Assembly: GCF_017562075.2 (NCBI RefSeq)
Contig: NC_054084.1
Coordinates: 23,176,389 to 23,240,388 of the forward strand
Origin: Anopheles merus
Taxonomy: Eukaryota; Arthropoda; Insecta; Diptera; Culicidae
Reading direction: 5' to 3'
Length of the DNA stretch: 64,000 nt
This document shows positions 55,282 to 64,000 of this stretch, piece by piece; position 1 is the stretch's first letter, and each line of letters begins with the position of its first letter. The notes under the pieces are model-generated. The model made no database searches. It saw only the letters and a program-made list of their open reading frames with translations, and was not told where the DNA came from. A program made the position numbers and the translations under genes.

Positions 55282-55510
55282 TTGGCCGTTCCAGTCCGAA
55301 CCTAGTAAAAAAGTTCCGTTCTTTATGTAGGCCGTTCCGTTCCGATCCTTTATACAAAATCGTTCCGTTCCGTTCATTCCGTTCTTTCCGTTCATTCCGT
55401 TCCGTTCGATTCGTTCTTTCCGTTCACTCCGTTCCGTTCCGGTCTTTGCCGCTTCAATATTGTTAGCAAGGTGCTATCGTTCGTGCGTTCCGTTCTTTGA
55501 AAAACCGGCT
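55282..55510. repeat. (TTCCG)n-type repeat with CTAGTGTTGGCC edge
   Basis: Irregular CCGTTCCGTTC/CATTCCGTTCTTT repeats after a CTAGTGTTGGCCGTTCCAG start. Similar edge motifs introduce repeats at 1693 and 63088. Confidence 0.75.
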
Positions 55511-56055
55511 TTGTCCGTGTTGAGACGTTATCAACAGCACTCTTTCTTTCGCCCGCAGTAAATTATTATTAATAAAAACAAGCGTTTTTTAAGCTATCTG
55601 TTAGTTAGAATTTTATTGAGAGACGCTAAAAAATCCGTCACTTGTCTCGGGCTAAGGCGAAAGAGTGAACTTTCTTCTCTCCCGTAGCCCCGATCGTGAG
55701 CCTTCGGGAGTACTCGGCCCGATCAGTGTTGGACGTTGTCCACACTAATCATTTACCGCGTCGCCCTCTGTCGGCAATTACAGGGAACAACACCTTCTGT
55801 GCGAATCGGTTGTTAATAATTATTAACAGTCCGGCTGTTGCTTGCTGCATCCCGCTGCGCAAATTCGAGCAGTTTCCTGCGCGTGAAATGTACCAAATTC
55901 TGCGCTGGCCAGCGCAGATTTTGGCTGGTCTCCCGCCCTGGACTTCAGCGATTCCTGCGCTGGGTCGAGCAAGTTTAGCGCCATCTGTTGGCGAAATGGA
56001 CGAACTATTTATGGCGGCGGAGCAAAACAACGGTCAAAAAATTTAAAAATATTGG
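55511..56055. repeat. Repeat R inverted copy and flanks
   Basis: 55600-55730 and 55755-55830 match repeat R at 30.2-30.5 kb and 42.59-42.66 kb in the opposite orientation (CCGTCACTTGTC, GAAAGAGTGAA, TTAATAATTATTAAC). 55850-56050 has GCGCTGGCCAGCGC palindromes; no gene recognised. Confidence 0.5.
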
Positions 56056-56770
56056 CGCCCATTTATTCGTCCGCTTCTTCTCCCTCCCTCACCCTGCCTT
56101 GCCTTACTTGCGCTTCAGCCCGTGCCTTCCGCCGCCAGCTGATAGGCTGTTGCGGTGTATGCGTTGATACTCATATGTGCATTGCGGTTGTGTATTGTTA
56201 TTGGTGGGTATTAGCATTTATTAATTTGTGTGTGACCTTGAGACGCTGTGGGAGAAGCGGGATTGGGATTCAAAGTGTTATCGGTGTATTGATGGTTTAT
56301 TTTATTTCGTGCCGCTGCTGATGAGACCATTCGATGCCCCTGTCAGTTGAGGGTGAAGAAGCCTATTTAAAACAAGCGTAGGAGAACGTCTAACACCAAT
56401 CTAATATTTTTTAATTTGAATATGTTTCATGCTTCAACGACCTCTTAAGCATCATGTAGCACAGTGTATAGTGGCTATAATTTTTTTTTTTAATGTGCCG
56501 AAATCTGTCTCGTGGTTTTGGGTCGCGACACACACACACACACACACAGCGGGGGGATAGTGAACGTTCACTCTATCATGTCGCGATTCCCCACCCGCCC
56601 GGCGCTAGGGATGAGGATGCGCTATATGATGATAGCTGATGATAGCGGAAGGAAAGGGGGGGTTTGGTGGGGGGTGCGTGCTTCCGTGCGCGCTTTCGTA
56701 GGTGCGTTCTCGCGTGCGCGCGTTCGTAGGTGCCTTATCGCGTGCGCGCGCGTGCGCGCGTGTGTGTATG

Positions 56771-56826
<56 letters not shown>

Positions 56827-57312
56827 TGTGAGTTTGCACGCGCGTGTTTGTGTGTGAGTTTGCGCGCGCGTGTTTGTGTGCGTGCGTGCGTTTGGAAACC
56901 CCAAAGCTATTTGATTCTGATGCGTACATTTTCATCCGCTGCGGCTACAAAGTCCATGCATTTTCGATCTCGCTACCTGAGAGACAACACAATCATTGGC
57001 ATTGGCATCTTTGCGATCGGCTCTGCTGTTGGGGGTATTAAAAAGACACACGATCAAAGCAAACGTGCGTGTGATATGTTGCACATTTATTTCTAATTCA
57101 GCTAGCGGACGCTAGTGGAAACAGCATTTTGAATTGAATCCATACATAAAAGGATTCTGGATTCGTTTATTGCGAGGAATGGGTTCGGATCGGTAGGTTC
57201 ATGTTTTGGTCGAGTGCATTCCGTGTATTTGTCTCATCACAGCGGTAGCCCGGCAGCAACAAAGTCAAGACAAACTCTTACCCGGGTGTGGACTGCTATG
57301 CTAAGTTCTTTA
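56056..57312. other. No gene seen; (CA)n and (TG)n tracts
   Basis: (CA)n at 56529-56550 and (TG)n at 56763-56824, flanked by GCGCGCG-rich variants. Frames here are low-complexity. 56900-57300 is unique-looking without splice-consistent coding. Confidence 0.5.

Positions 57313-57400
<88 letters not shown>
57313..57400. repeat. (ATT)n microsatellite, SINE tail
   Basis: About 29 ATT units, which on the minus strand form the (AAT)n tail of the SINE at 57401-57560. Confidence 0.9.
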
Positions 57401-57560
57401 GGCGTAATAGCCAACGCGATCATGCCGGCCTTTTCAGGACTTGAGTACCACGTAGCCGGAGCCGGTGACTAATCCCTTGGTACGGCGGACGGTTCATACG
57501 CGATTAGAACCCACGACGGGCATGCAGATGTGCGGAATGATGGCGGTGCCGCGGGCCCGC
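57401..57560 (-). repeat. tRNA-derived SINE, copy with (AAT)n tail
   Basis: Minus strand: ATGCCCGTCGTGGGTTCTAATC (box-B-like) and a body ending GGCATGATCGCGTTGGCTATTACGCC, then (AAT)n. The head resembles the SINEs at 26.3 kb; the body differs, so it is probably another family. Confidence 0.6.
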
Positions 57561-57673
57561 TCCTATCCAGTGTGCAACCTGCATACTGCCACACTGTCTC
57601 CTGCCCGGTGCATACGCAGCAGGCAGGGGGAAGGATGCACATCCACAGTAAAAAAAAAACCCCCGTCATGAAC

Positions 57674-58019
57674 CAGCGGTGGATCTAACGGTAGGCGGAC
57701 TAGGCGGTCACCGAAGTTCTCTAGTCTGTAGTATGCCGTATGTCTACAAGTGGACAGAGTGTTAGCGACAAGGGCCCCCGGAAAGATGGTCATTGGGGCT
57801 CCGTGGCAGGAGAACCATTTGCACCTCCCCCCCCACCCCCCCGAATGATCGAAGGGGTCCTGGCCACCCCCCCCCTCCCCCGCCGGCAATATAAGTATAC
57901 TGTTCTATTTCCCAACAGCTGTGTGCCAGTACCCCCTCCTCCCTGTCATCAGTTACCATTTAGAGGCGCCTCAACTCGTCATTCCGCCTAGGGACCCCGA
58001 TTCCCCTAATCCGCCACTA
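57674..58019. mobile_element. Second hAT-type non-autonomous element
   Basis: 346 bp, ends CAGCGGTGGATCTAACGG and CCTAATCCGCCACTA, flanked by TCATGAAC (57666-57673) and TCATGCAC (58020-58027), seven of eight bases equal. C-rich interior. Related in its ends to 3758-4096. Confidence 0.65.
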
Positions 58020-58737
58020 TCATGCACACCTTCCTTTCTTTGACCGATGGATCATAACATTCCGGAAGAAATTACATTTAGCGACAGTTTTGCATACACA
58101 CGCACACTCACAACCATGCGCAGGATGCTTAGCATATCTATGTAATCCACAACAAACGAAATCAACAGCTTAGTGTTAGAAACGTGTTAGAGCGAATTAG
58201 GGTTCTGCGCGTTGCACAGCAAACCCTCCATCGTGCGCTAGCGATTCCGTAGGCATTTTTACATTGCAGCAATTGAACTTATTGCGCTTTTTTGGTTTGA
58301 TTTGTAAAAATGCAACTTCATCGCCGCAATGTGTATAAACGGTTTTTTAAGCGCCACAGCAACTCATGAGCATTGTCCACACGCGAGAAAGAGATAGCGC
58401 TAGGGAGGGAAAGAGCACGGACGACGGCTGACAGCGATTGGCCGTCTGACGCACCAACACATCCAAACCTTCGGCAGCGCGCTCAGGCGAGGGGAATGAG
58501 GCGGGGCCAGGGACGGGTAGCTCGACGAGCTGCTCGACAAATTTGCGATTGGAGAGAAAAGGAAGGCATGATAAAATTCTCAGAAAGGCATAACGCCTTC
58601 CGTTGCTTTGCACAGCGGGTATTGTTACACGCTTCCTGCTCACTAAGGACTGCTATCGAGCAGTAATATGAGCAGGTAGCGAGCAGTAACGCCTCCATAC
58701 AAAAATCGCGAAACGTAACGCTCCAATGCTATTTGGG
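58020..58737. other. No gene seen
   Basis: Unique-looking DNA. Frames at 58347-58698 overlap on both strands without splice or domain support. Confidence 0.4.
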
Positions 58738-59890
58738 TCATTTCTCTCCTTTCCCTCCTTTCCATCCTTTCCATCCTTTCCCTCCTTTCCCTCCTTTCCC
58801 TACTTTCCCTCCTTTCCCTCCTTTCCCTCCTTTCCCTCCTGTCCATCCTTTCTCTCTCGTACTCACCTTTCTCTCCATGATTTCCTTCCTTTCCCTACCT
58901 TCCCTCCTTTCCCTCCTTTCTCTCCTGTCATTCCTTTCTCTCTCTTACCTACCTTTCTCTCCATGATTTCCTTTCTTTCCCTCATTTCCCTCCTTTCCCT
59001 ACTTTTCCCATCTTTCTCTCCATGATTTCCTACCTTTCCCTCATTTCCCTCCAGTCCCTCCTTTTCCTCCTTTCCCTCCTTTCCCTCCTTACCCTCCTTT
59101 CCCTCCTTTCCCTCCTTTCCTTCCTTTCTCTCTTTACCCTCCTTTCGCTCCTTTTCCCACCTTTCTCTCCATGATTTCATAACATTCCCTCCTTTCCATC
59201 CTTTCCCTCCTTTTCCACCTTTCCCTCCTTTCCCTCCTTTCCCTTCTTTCCCTCCTTTCCCTCCTTTCCCTCCTTTCCCTCCTTTCCCTCCTTTCCCTCT
59301 TTTCCCTCCTTTCTCTCTCTTACCCTCCTTTCCATCCTTTCGCTCCTTTCCCTCATTTCCCTCCTTTCCATTCGTTCCCTCCTTTCCCTCCTTTTCCTCG
59401 TTCCTTCCTTTTTCTCCTTTTTCTTTCCCTGTTCCTTTCCCTCTTCCTTTCCCTCCTTTCCCTCGTTCCTTCCTTTTTCTCCTTTTTTATTTCCCTCCTC
59501 TTTTCCCTTATTTTCCTCCTTTTTCTTCTTTCCCTCCTTTCTCACCTTTCTCTCCTTTCCTTCCTTTTTTACTTTTCTCCTTTCACTACTTTCTCTCCTT
59601 TCCCTTCCCTCCTTTCCCTCCTTTCATTTCTCACCTTTCCATCCTTTGCCTCATTTCCCTCATTTCCCTCCTTTCCCTTATTTCCCTCCTTTTTTTTATT
59701 TTCTCCTTTTTCTCCTTTCCCTCCTTTTTTTGAGAGGCGAATGCTAAAAAGCCTCGTAAAAAAATAAAATAACAACATCTTTCCCTCCTTTCCCTTCTTT
59801 TCCTGATTTCCTATTCTTATCCCTCCTCTCCCTCCTTTCCCTCCTTTCCATCCTTTCCCTTCTTTCCCACCTTTCTCTCCTTTATTTCCT
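58738..59890. repeat. (CCTTTCCCT)n polypyrimidine satellite
   Basis: About 1.15 kb of nine-base CCTTTCCCT units and variants, with rare breaks (CTCTCCATGATTTCC at 58872, 58958, 59011, 59164; about 80 bp of other sequence at 59730-59780). One strand is almost all purine. Glu/Lys/Gly and Phe/Pro/Ser frames are artefacts. Confidence 0.95.
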
Positions 59891-61216
59891 TAGTGTCCCT
59901 TCTTCATCTTCTTTCCCTCTGTTTGAATTTGTTATGTATATATAGTATTTGAATTATATATTATTGTGTATTTTTATTGTATGAATTATGTAATTATGGT
60001 AACAAAGGTGACATTGCGTTATGAGGAGAATGTTTGAAAAAGCGGGTATAAGAGCACATGGTCGTCACAAAAAACCTTATAACTCATGGAAAATTTCAAA
60101 TATTCTCATTGGAAAAACGTAAAGGTACAGGGTTTACCAAGTCACTTTGCGATGTGAGCTGCACAATTCATCCTACTTGAAACGTATTTCTATTCTGATC
60201 TGCTACTTCATTTCGCCCGGAATAATTTTCTATTCCGACGCATTCTTTTTCATCACCTTATATGCAGTTTTTTCACAGGGGATATTAGCCGAAACCGTCC
60301 GCGATGTGTATATTTTTTTCTACATTTAATTTAAGCGTTTTTAAATGCTCTTTGTGTGAACAATCATATTGTTTTACAAAGAATAATAGTTTATCTTTGT
60401 TCTGTTGCATCATTCGAGCCGAAACATGGATTATTCATTAAGTTATTAGAAATTAAACCTGAAAAGCTTTGATGAAACATGTGGGCGCTAGGTTTTAAAA
60501 ATCCCGTAACGCTATATAGTTCAATAAAATGATGTGATGGTGGATGGAAAATGTTGAGCCAGTATTATATTAGTGTTTGCAGTGTGGATGATCGGCTATT
60601 TTAAAACTAAATTAAATATATTATTTATTGAAAGTGAAATATCTCTGGCAATTTTGTTATGTTTTCATTTTTTCGGATGGGATCTGGCCGTCTGATTGGT
60701 TTATACTGCCACATTGGCGATCTTCGTACAACATTTTGTATGAAATATGCTCTGTTAGATACTCGATCCTTAATCATAAACGGACCACATGACAGGAACC
60801 AGCGCGAGGAAGAGTTACAGGGTTGCTAGAGTTATTTTTTATTATTTTTTTTAATTTTTTAGATTCGTTCCTTGAATTGTTGATAATTTCCCTCAGGTTT
60901 TTGTTTCGTTTTCGCTATTAACCGGTTTAATCCTAGACAAATAAACATAAATAATTTAAAGAATTGGAAGAAACGATCAATCAATTATATGAGGCATGCA
61001 GAATAATTTAGAAAGCATGAAATAACTCATCTGAAATAATTTAAAAAAAAAAAAAGAGCCCTGCAATAGAAAAGCGAAGCGGCAAACTATTGAAAGAACA
61101 TTTCAAAGAAAACACGTTGGTTTCGAAGCTTCGCAACAAGGAACGCTGTGAGATTGATAATAATTATCCATTTTAGAGGGTTTTGTATTAAAGTTTGCTG
61201 TGTAAAATCGCTTAAA
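59891..61216. other. No gene seen; upstream region of the transposase
   Basis: AT-rich. A possible 5' untranslated exon ends at 61217 (CTTAAAAG|GTATGTAAGTG), with acceptor TACATTTCAG at about 61290-61299. Confidence 0.4.
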
Positions 61217-61306
61217 AGGTATGTAAGTGATATGCTTTAATAATAGAATATGAATCGATATGAACTTTTCCATTAAAATGTGATTTTGATACATTTCAGT
61301 ATAGAT

Positions 61307-62431
61307 ATGGCAGATTCCAATGTTCCGGGAGTAGATGTCCCGAATGAGACTAATAGCCGAGACAATTCTACAGATGGCAACAATCCTGATGAAGTGAATG
61401 TTCCTGGCACTTCTCGACTCAATCGCAAACATAAAACTACCAGCAATGAGGATCGTGAGCGCATCATTGCTGCAAACGAGAATGGTTATTCCACAACTTT
61501 GATAGCAGAGATGTTATCTATAAATAGATCAACCGTCTACAGTATTTTAAAAAAATACTGGAAAACAGGTGAAATTGAAGCCCAAAGACGAGGTGGTGTC
61601 AAACAGAAAAAACTTACAAATGCTGCCGTAATCCACATACAGTCCTGGATTGACGAAGATTGCTCGATCTCGCTTAAAAAGCTGAAGAGTAAAGTGTTAG
61701 AACGCCATGGCATTGAAGTAAGCACATCAACGATCGCACGTGCGATCAAAGGATTTAATTACTCTTTTAAAAGAGTAAAGCTTCTTCCCGCACGGCGTAA
61801 TAATAGCAATACCGTTGCAGAACGGAAAGAGTACGCTTTATCGTATAATCGATGTACCCAGCGCCTTCCACAAGCCTCAATAATTTTTATTGACGAAGTT
61901 GGATTTAATGTTAGTATGAGAACGATGATGGGCAGATCGGAGGTTGGAACAGCAGCAACCAAAGTTGTTCCTCAACTACGATCAAGGAACATTTCGATTG
62001 TATGTGCGATGAATCGCACTGGAATCTTACACTACATTAGTCGGAACAGAGCGATAAATCAGGAAGTGTTTGTCGATTTCATAAGACAATTAAAAGAAAA
62101 CCTTAACGGGGATAACATCGGACATCCTCCCTTACTGATCATGGACAACGTGGCATTTCATAAATGCACTGCTGTTCGAGAAGCAATTATCGAGGAAGGG
62201 TGCGAAGTCAAATATCTTCCTCCCTACTCACCCTTCCTCAATCCCATTGAAAACCTTTTTAGCAAGTGGAAGACCATCGTTAAGAGAGCGAACCCACAAA
62301 ACGAAGGTGAACTGATGACTGCGATACAACAAGGTGCATCGTTAATCACGTCACAAGATTGTGACGGCTACTTCTGTAATATGTACCGTTACATAGAGAA
62401 GTGCGTTTTAGGCGAAGAAATCACCGATTGA
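61307..62431 (+). CDS. IS630-Tc1-mariner transposase, DD34E, intact
   Basis: 374 codons from the ATG at 61307, chosen because it follows a plausible acceptor; an in-frame ATG at 61280 would add 9 residues. N-terminal helix-turn-helix region (ERIIAANENGYSTTLIAEML, INRSTVYSILKKY; then a second one ending STSTIARAIKGFNYSFKRV). Catalytic triad: Asp196 (FIDEVGFN), Asp280 (LIMDNVAFHK) and Glu315 (YSPFLNPIEN), with 34 residues between the last two. No stop or frameshift. DD34E fits Tc1 or the Anopheles gambol group; the PPYSPFLNPIEN..SKWK context favours gambol-like. Terminal repeats were not found: only a short AAAAGAGCC inverted pair (61051, 62515). It may be an active copy or a domesticated gene. 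Confidence 0.85.
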   Translation: MADSNVPGVDVPNETNSRDNSTDGNNPDEVNVPGTSRLNRKHKTTSNEDRERIIAANENGYSTTLIAEMLSINRSTVYSILKKYWKTGEIEAQRRGGVKQKKLTNAAVIHIQSWIDEDCSISLKKLKSKVLERHGIEVSTSTIARAIKGFNYSFKRVKLLPARRNNSNTVAERKEYALSYNRCTQRLPQASIIFIDEVGFNVSMRTMMGRSEVGTAATKVVPQLRSRNISIVCAMNRTGILHYISRNRAINQEVFVDFIRQLKENLNGDNIGHPPLLIMDNVAFHKCTAVREAIIEEGCEVKYLPPYSPFLNPIENLFSKWKTIVKRANPQNEGELMTAIQQGASLITSQDCDGYFCNMYRYIEKCVLGEEITD

Positions 62432-63085
62432 GATTTATTTAAGGTTTATTTGAACTCTTTGTTATAGTTTAGAATTTAAGATAGAGGTTTTTTTTTTTGT
62501 CAAAAAAGAGCTTGGCTCTTTTCATTTCTGTTTTATATTTGTAATCATGAATTAATTTAAAAATATTTACATTTAAGTTGAACTTTTACCTTTATTACAA
62601 CGTGCAGTGCATTCTAGAAGTTTAACTTTTTAATATTCTATTAGCTTTCACACAGAACCTTACATTAGTTAAAGACTATGTTCCTTTTTGAAGTGTGATT
62701 TGAATTACGGTAACGAATCGTGAAAAACCCCGAAGATTAATATTACTTTAACTGCAGTGATTGAATTATTGTGATCGATTGTGATCGAACTAGCAATTTA
62801 AAGTGAGAATAAACATAATTTTTGAAATTTAGTTTTTGTATGTTTGTTTTCTTTGATATTTTTAAACTATGAAGAGATCGAAAAATAATAAATAGATAAG
62901 GTATTATGAACCTATTTACGAGGAATGCAACCACTCTGTGCGTGTTCGAGCGATACCTTCTCTGATCAAACTTTTCGGTGTGTTCAAGCATGGACTGAGG
63001 TGGCTAGCAGGATACGATGTCTGGGGTATATTATGAGTACCGGACTCATGCCCCACCAAGGTGTTCGACAGCGATCGCCAGTTCG
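62432..63085. other. No gene seen downstream of the transposase
   Basis: AT-rich to 62900. AAAAAAGAGCTTGGCTCTTTT hairpin at 62502-62523. 62930-63085 is unique-looking with a GAGTACCGGACTC palindrome; no frame. Confidence 0.4.
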
Positions 63086-63470
63086 GCACTAGTGATGGGT
63101 AAATTCAACAAAAATCCGGAATCGCTTCCGAATGACTCCGCCAAAATTGGAAGCGGTTCCGGAAGGTAGGTGAAAAACTCCGACCTCGGAGCCGTCCGGA
63201 GCCGTCGGAGCCGTCGGAGCCGTTGGAGCCGTCGGAGCCGTTGGAGCCGTTGGAGCCGTCGGAGCCGTCGGAGCCGTCGGAGCCGTCCGGAGCCGTTAGT
63301 CGGCAGCTGGAGCCAGTTGGAGCCGTCGTAGCAGTTGGAGCCGACGGAGCCGGTTGGAGCCGTTGGGGCCGTCGAAACCAACGGAGCCAGTTGGAGCCAG
63401 TTGGAGCCAGTTGGAGCCGTCGGAGTAGTTGTGATAGTCGGAAGCATTCTGAAGCGCATTAATTTCCCGA
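63086..63470. repeat. GGAGCCG(T)n repeat with CTAGTGATGGGTAAA edge
   Basis: Begins CACTAGTGATGGGTAAATTC, then CGGAA-type and about 240 bp of GGAGCCGTC/GGAGCCGTT units (63190-63425). Frames of Glu-Pro-Ser or Arg-Leu-Arg are artefacts. Confidence 0.8.
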
Positions 63471-63487
63471 TATTAGTGATGATTTTA

Positions 63488-64000
63488 TTTAAAAAACAGC
63501 TTACGAGTAAAAAAGAGTCTTCTTCATTTATTGATATGAAGTTTTTTTTTTGTGTGTTTTTTTGTTTCAAAAATAAAGCCAAAAATAATTGTTCGCTCCG
63601 TATATATATAGGAAAAAAAATGAATCAAATTAGGAGGTTAAGGAGCAATAGAACTATGACGGGAGGTGGGTTTGATAAAATACGAGACAACGAGGCAGAC
63701 GAGTGTAATTATGGCAGTTTTGCACGGTTGTTTACTTCGACTAACGTGTATGGTTTAGGCCGCACTTGTTTTTTACCGAATAACATGATGGCACATGGAC
63801 AGGACAAAGAATATAACTATCAATCATCTGTCCATCTTTTATGAAAATAAAGATCAATAATAGTTTGATTCATAGTTTTTCCCTATATATATATACGGAG
63901 CAAACAATTGTTTTTGACTTTATTGTTTAAAAAAATACAAAAAAACATCAGAGCAATAAATGAAGAAGACTCTTTTTTTACGCGTAAGCTGTTTTTTAAA
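63488..64000. mobile_element. Inverted-repeat element with arms of about 130 bp, at window edge
   Basis: 63488-63621 (TTTAAAAAACAGCTTACGAGTAAAAAAGAGTC...TCCGTATATATATAGGAAAA) is mirrored at 63872-64000. The 250-bp centre has a 74-codon frame from 63620 to 63844 (MNQIRRLRSNRTMTGGGFDK..), not recognised. The right arm ends at the window edge, so the true terminus and target duplication are not visible. Confidence 0.65.

Noticed and set aside
58726..59778. Glu/Lys/Gly-rich and Phe/Pro-rich frames
   Set aside because: Compositional result of the polypyrimidine satellite.

Overview
The window is eukaryotic, intron-bearing, AT-rich insect DNA made almost entirely of nested transposable elements. 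The mix of families (CR1-like non-LTR elements with T1/Q-style ORF1 and ORF2, Pao/BEL, Ty3/gypsy of mdg1/412 type, Transib, hAT, Helitron, a DD34E IS630-Tc1-mariner transposase, tRNA-derived SINEs) suggests a mosquito, most likely Anopheles. That assignment is inference from element types; no conserved host gene proves it. The density of dead, inverted and nested copies looks like heterochromatin or another repeat-rich region. No rRNA or tRNA genes, bacterial genes or CRISPR arrays were seen.

Layout. 0-3.3 kb: an inverted pair of retrotransposon 3' ends, then a segment that recurs at 54.6-55.3 kb without a 926-bp insertion. 3.3-8.2 kb: a nearly full CR1-like element (minus strand) carrying a hAT and a second inverted-repeat element. 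8.2-12.1 kb: a solo LTR, a decayed BEL pol, a MADF-domain exon followed by an Ala-rich exon and an LTR, then 0.8 kb of microsatellite. 12.1-24 kb: mostly non-coding, with many MITEs, a three-exon gene tail (14.6-15.1 kb), a 2.3-kb non-autonomous Transib-like element and solo LTRs. 24.4-28.3 kb: CR1 and BEL fragments, then a large foldback element holding SINEs and a short LTR element. 31.1-34.8 kb: a dead Ty3/gypsy element. 35.1-41.3 kb: on the minus strand, an LTR, a primer-binding site, a GC-rich leader, tandemly duplicated MADF exons, an Ala-rich exon and a second LTR, interrupted by a BEL fragment and a Transib-like element. 41.4-42.5 kb: two Helitrons head to tail. 43.3-50.8 kb: a complete, very young mdg1/412-type gypsy element inserted into an R1/I-like non-LTR element. 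51.4-55.3 kb: further MADF, CR1 and MITE layers. 55.3-61 kb: simple repeats, a SINE, a second hAT and 1.15 kb of polypyrimidine satellite. 61.3-62.4 kb: an intact transposase gene. 62.7-64 kb: GGAGCC repeats and an inverted-repeat element reaching the window edge.

Best candidates for something undescribed. (1) A MADF-domain gene family with introns is found at several loci next to one LTR family whose primer-binding site matches tRNA-Ser(GCU); the order MADF exon, Ala-rich exon, LTR is seen at two loci. (2) A TA-flanked non-autonomous element carries a spliced proline-rich gene fragment. (3) Two Transib-like non-autonomous elements have RAG-signal-like CACAATG/CACAGTG ends and exact 5-bp target duplications. 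(4) The young gypsy element has reading-frame breaks that all fall in short homopolymers, which suggests consensus error or very recent decay of an otherwise intact element.
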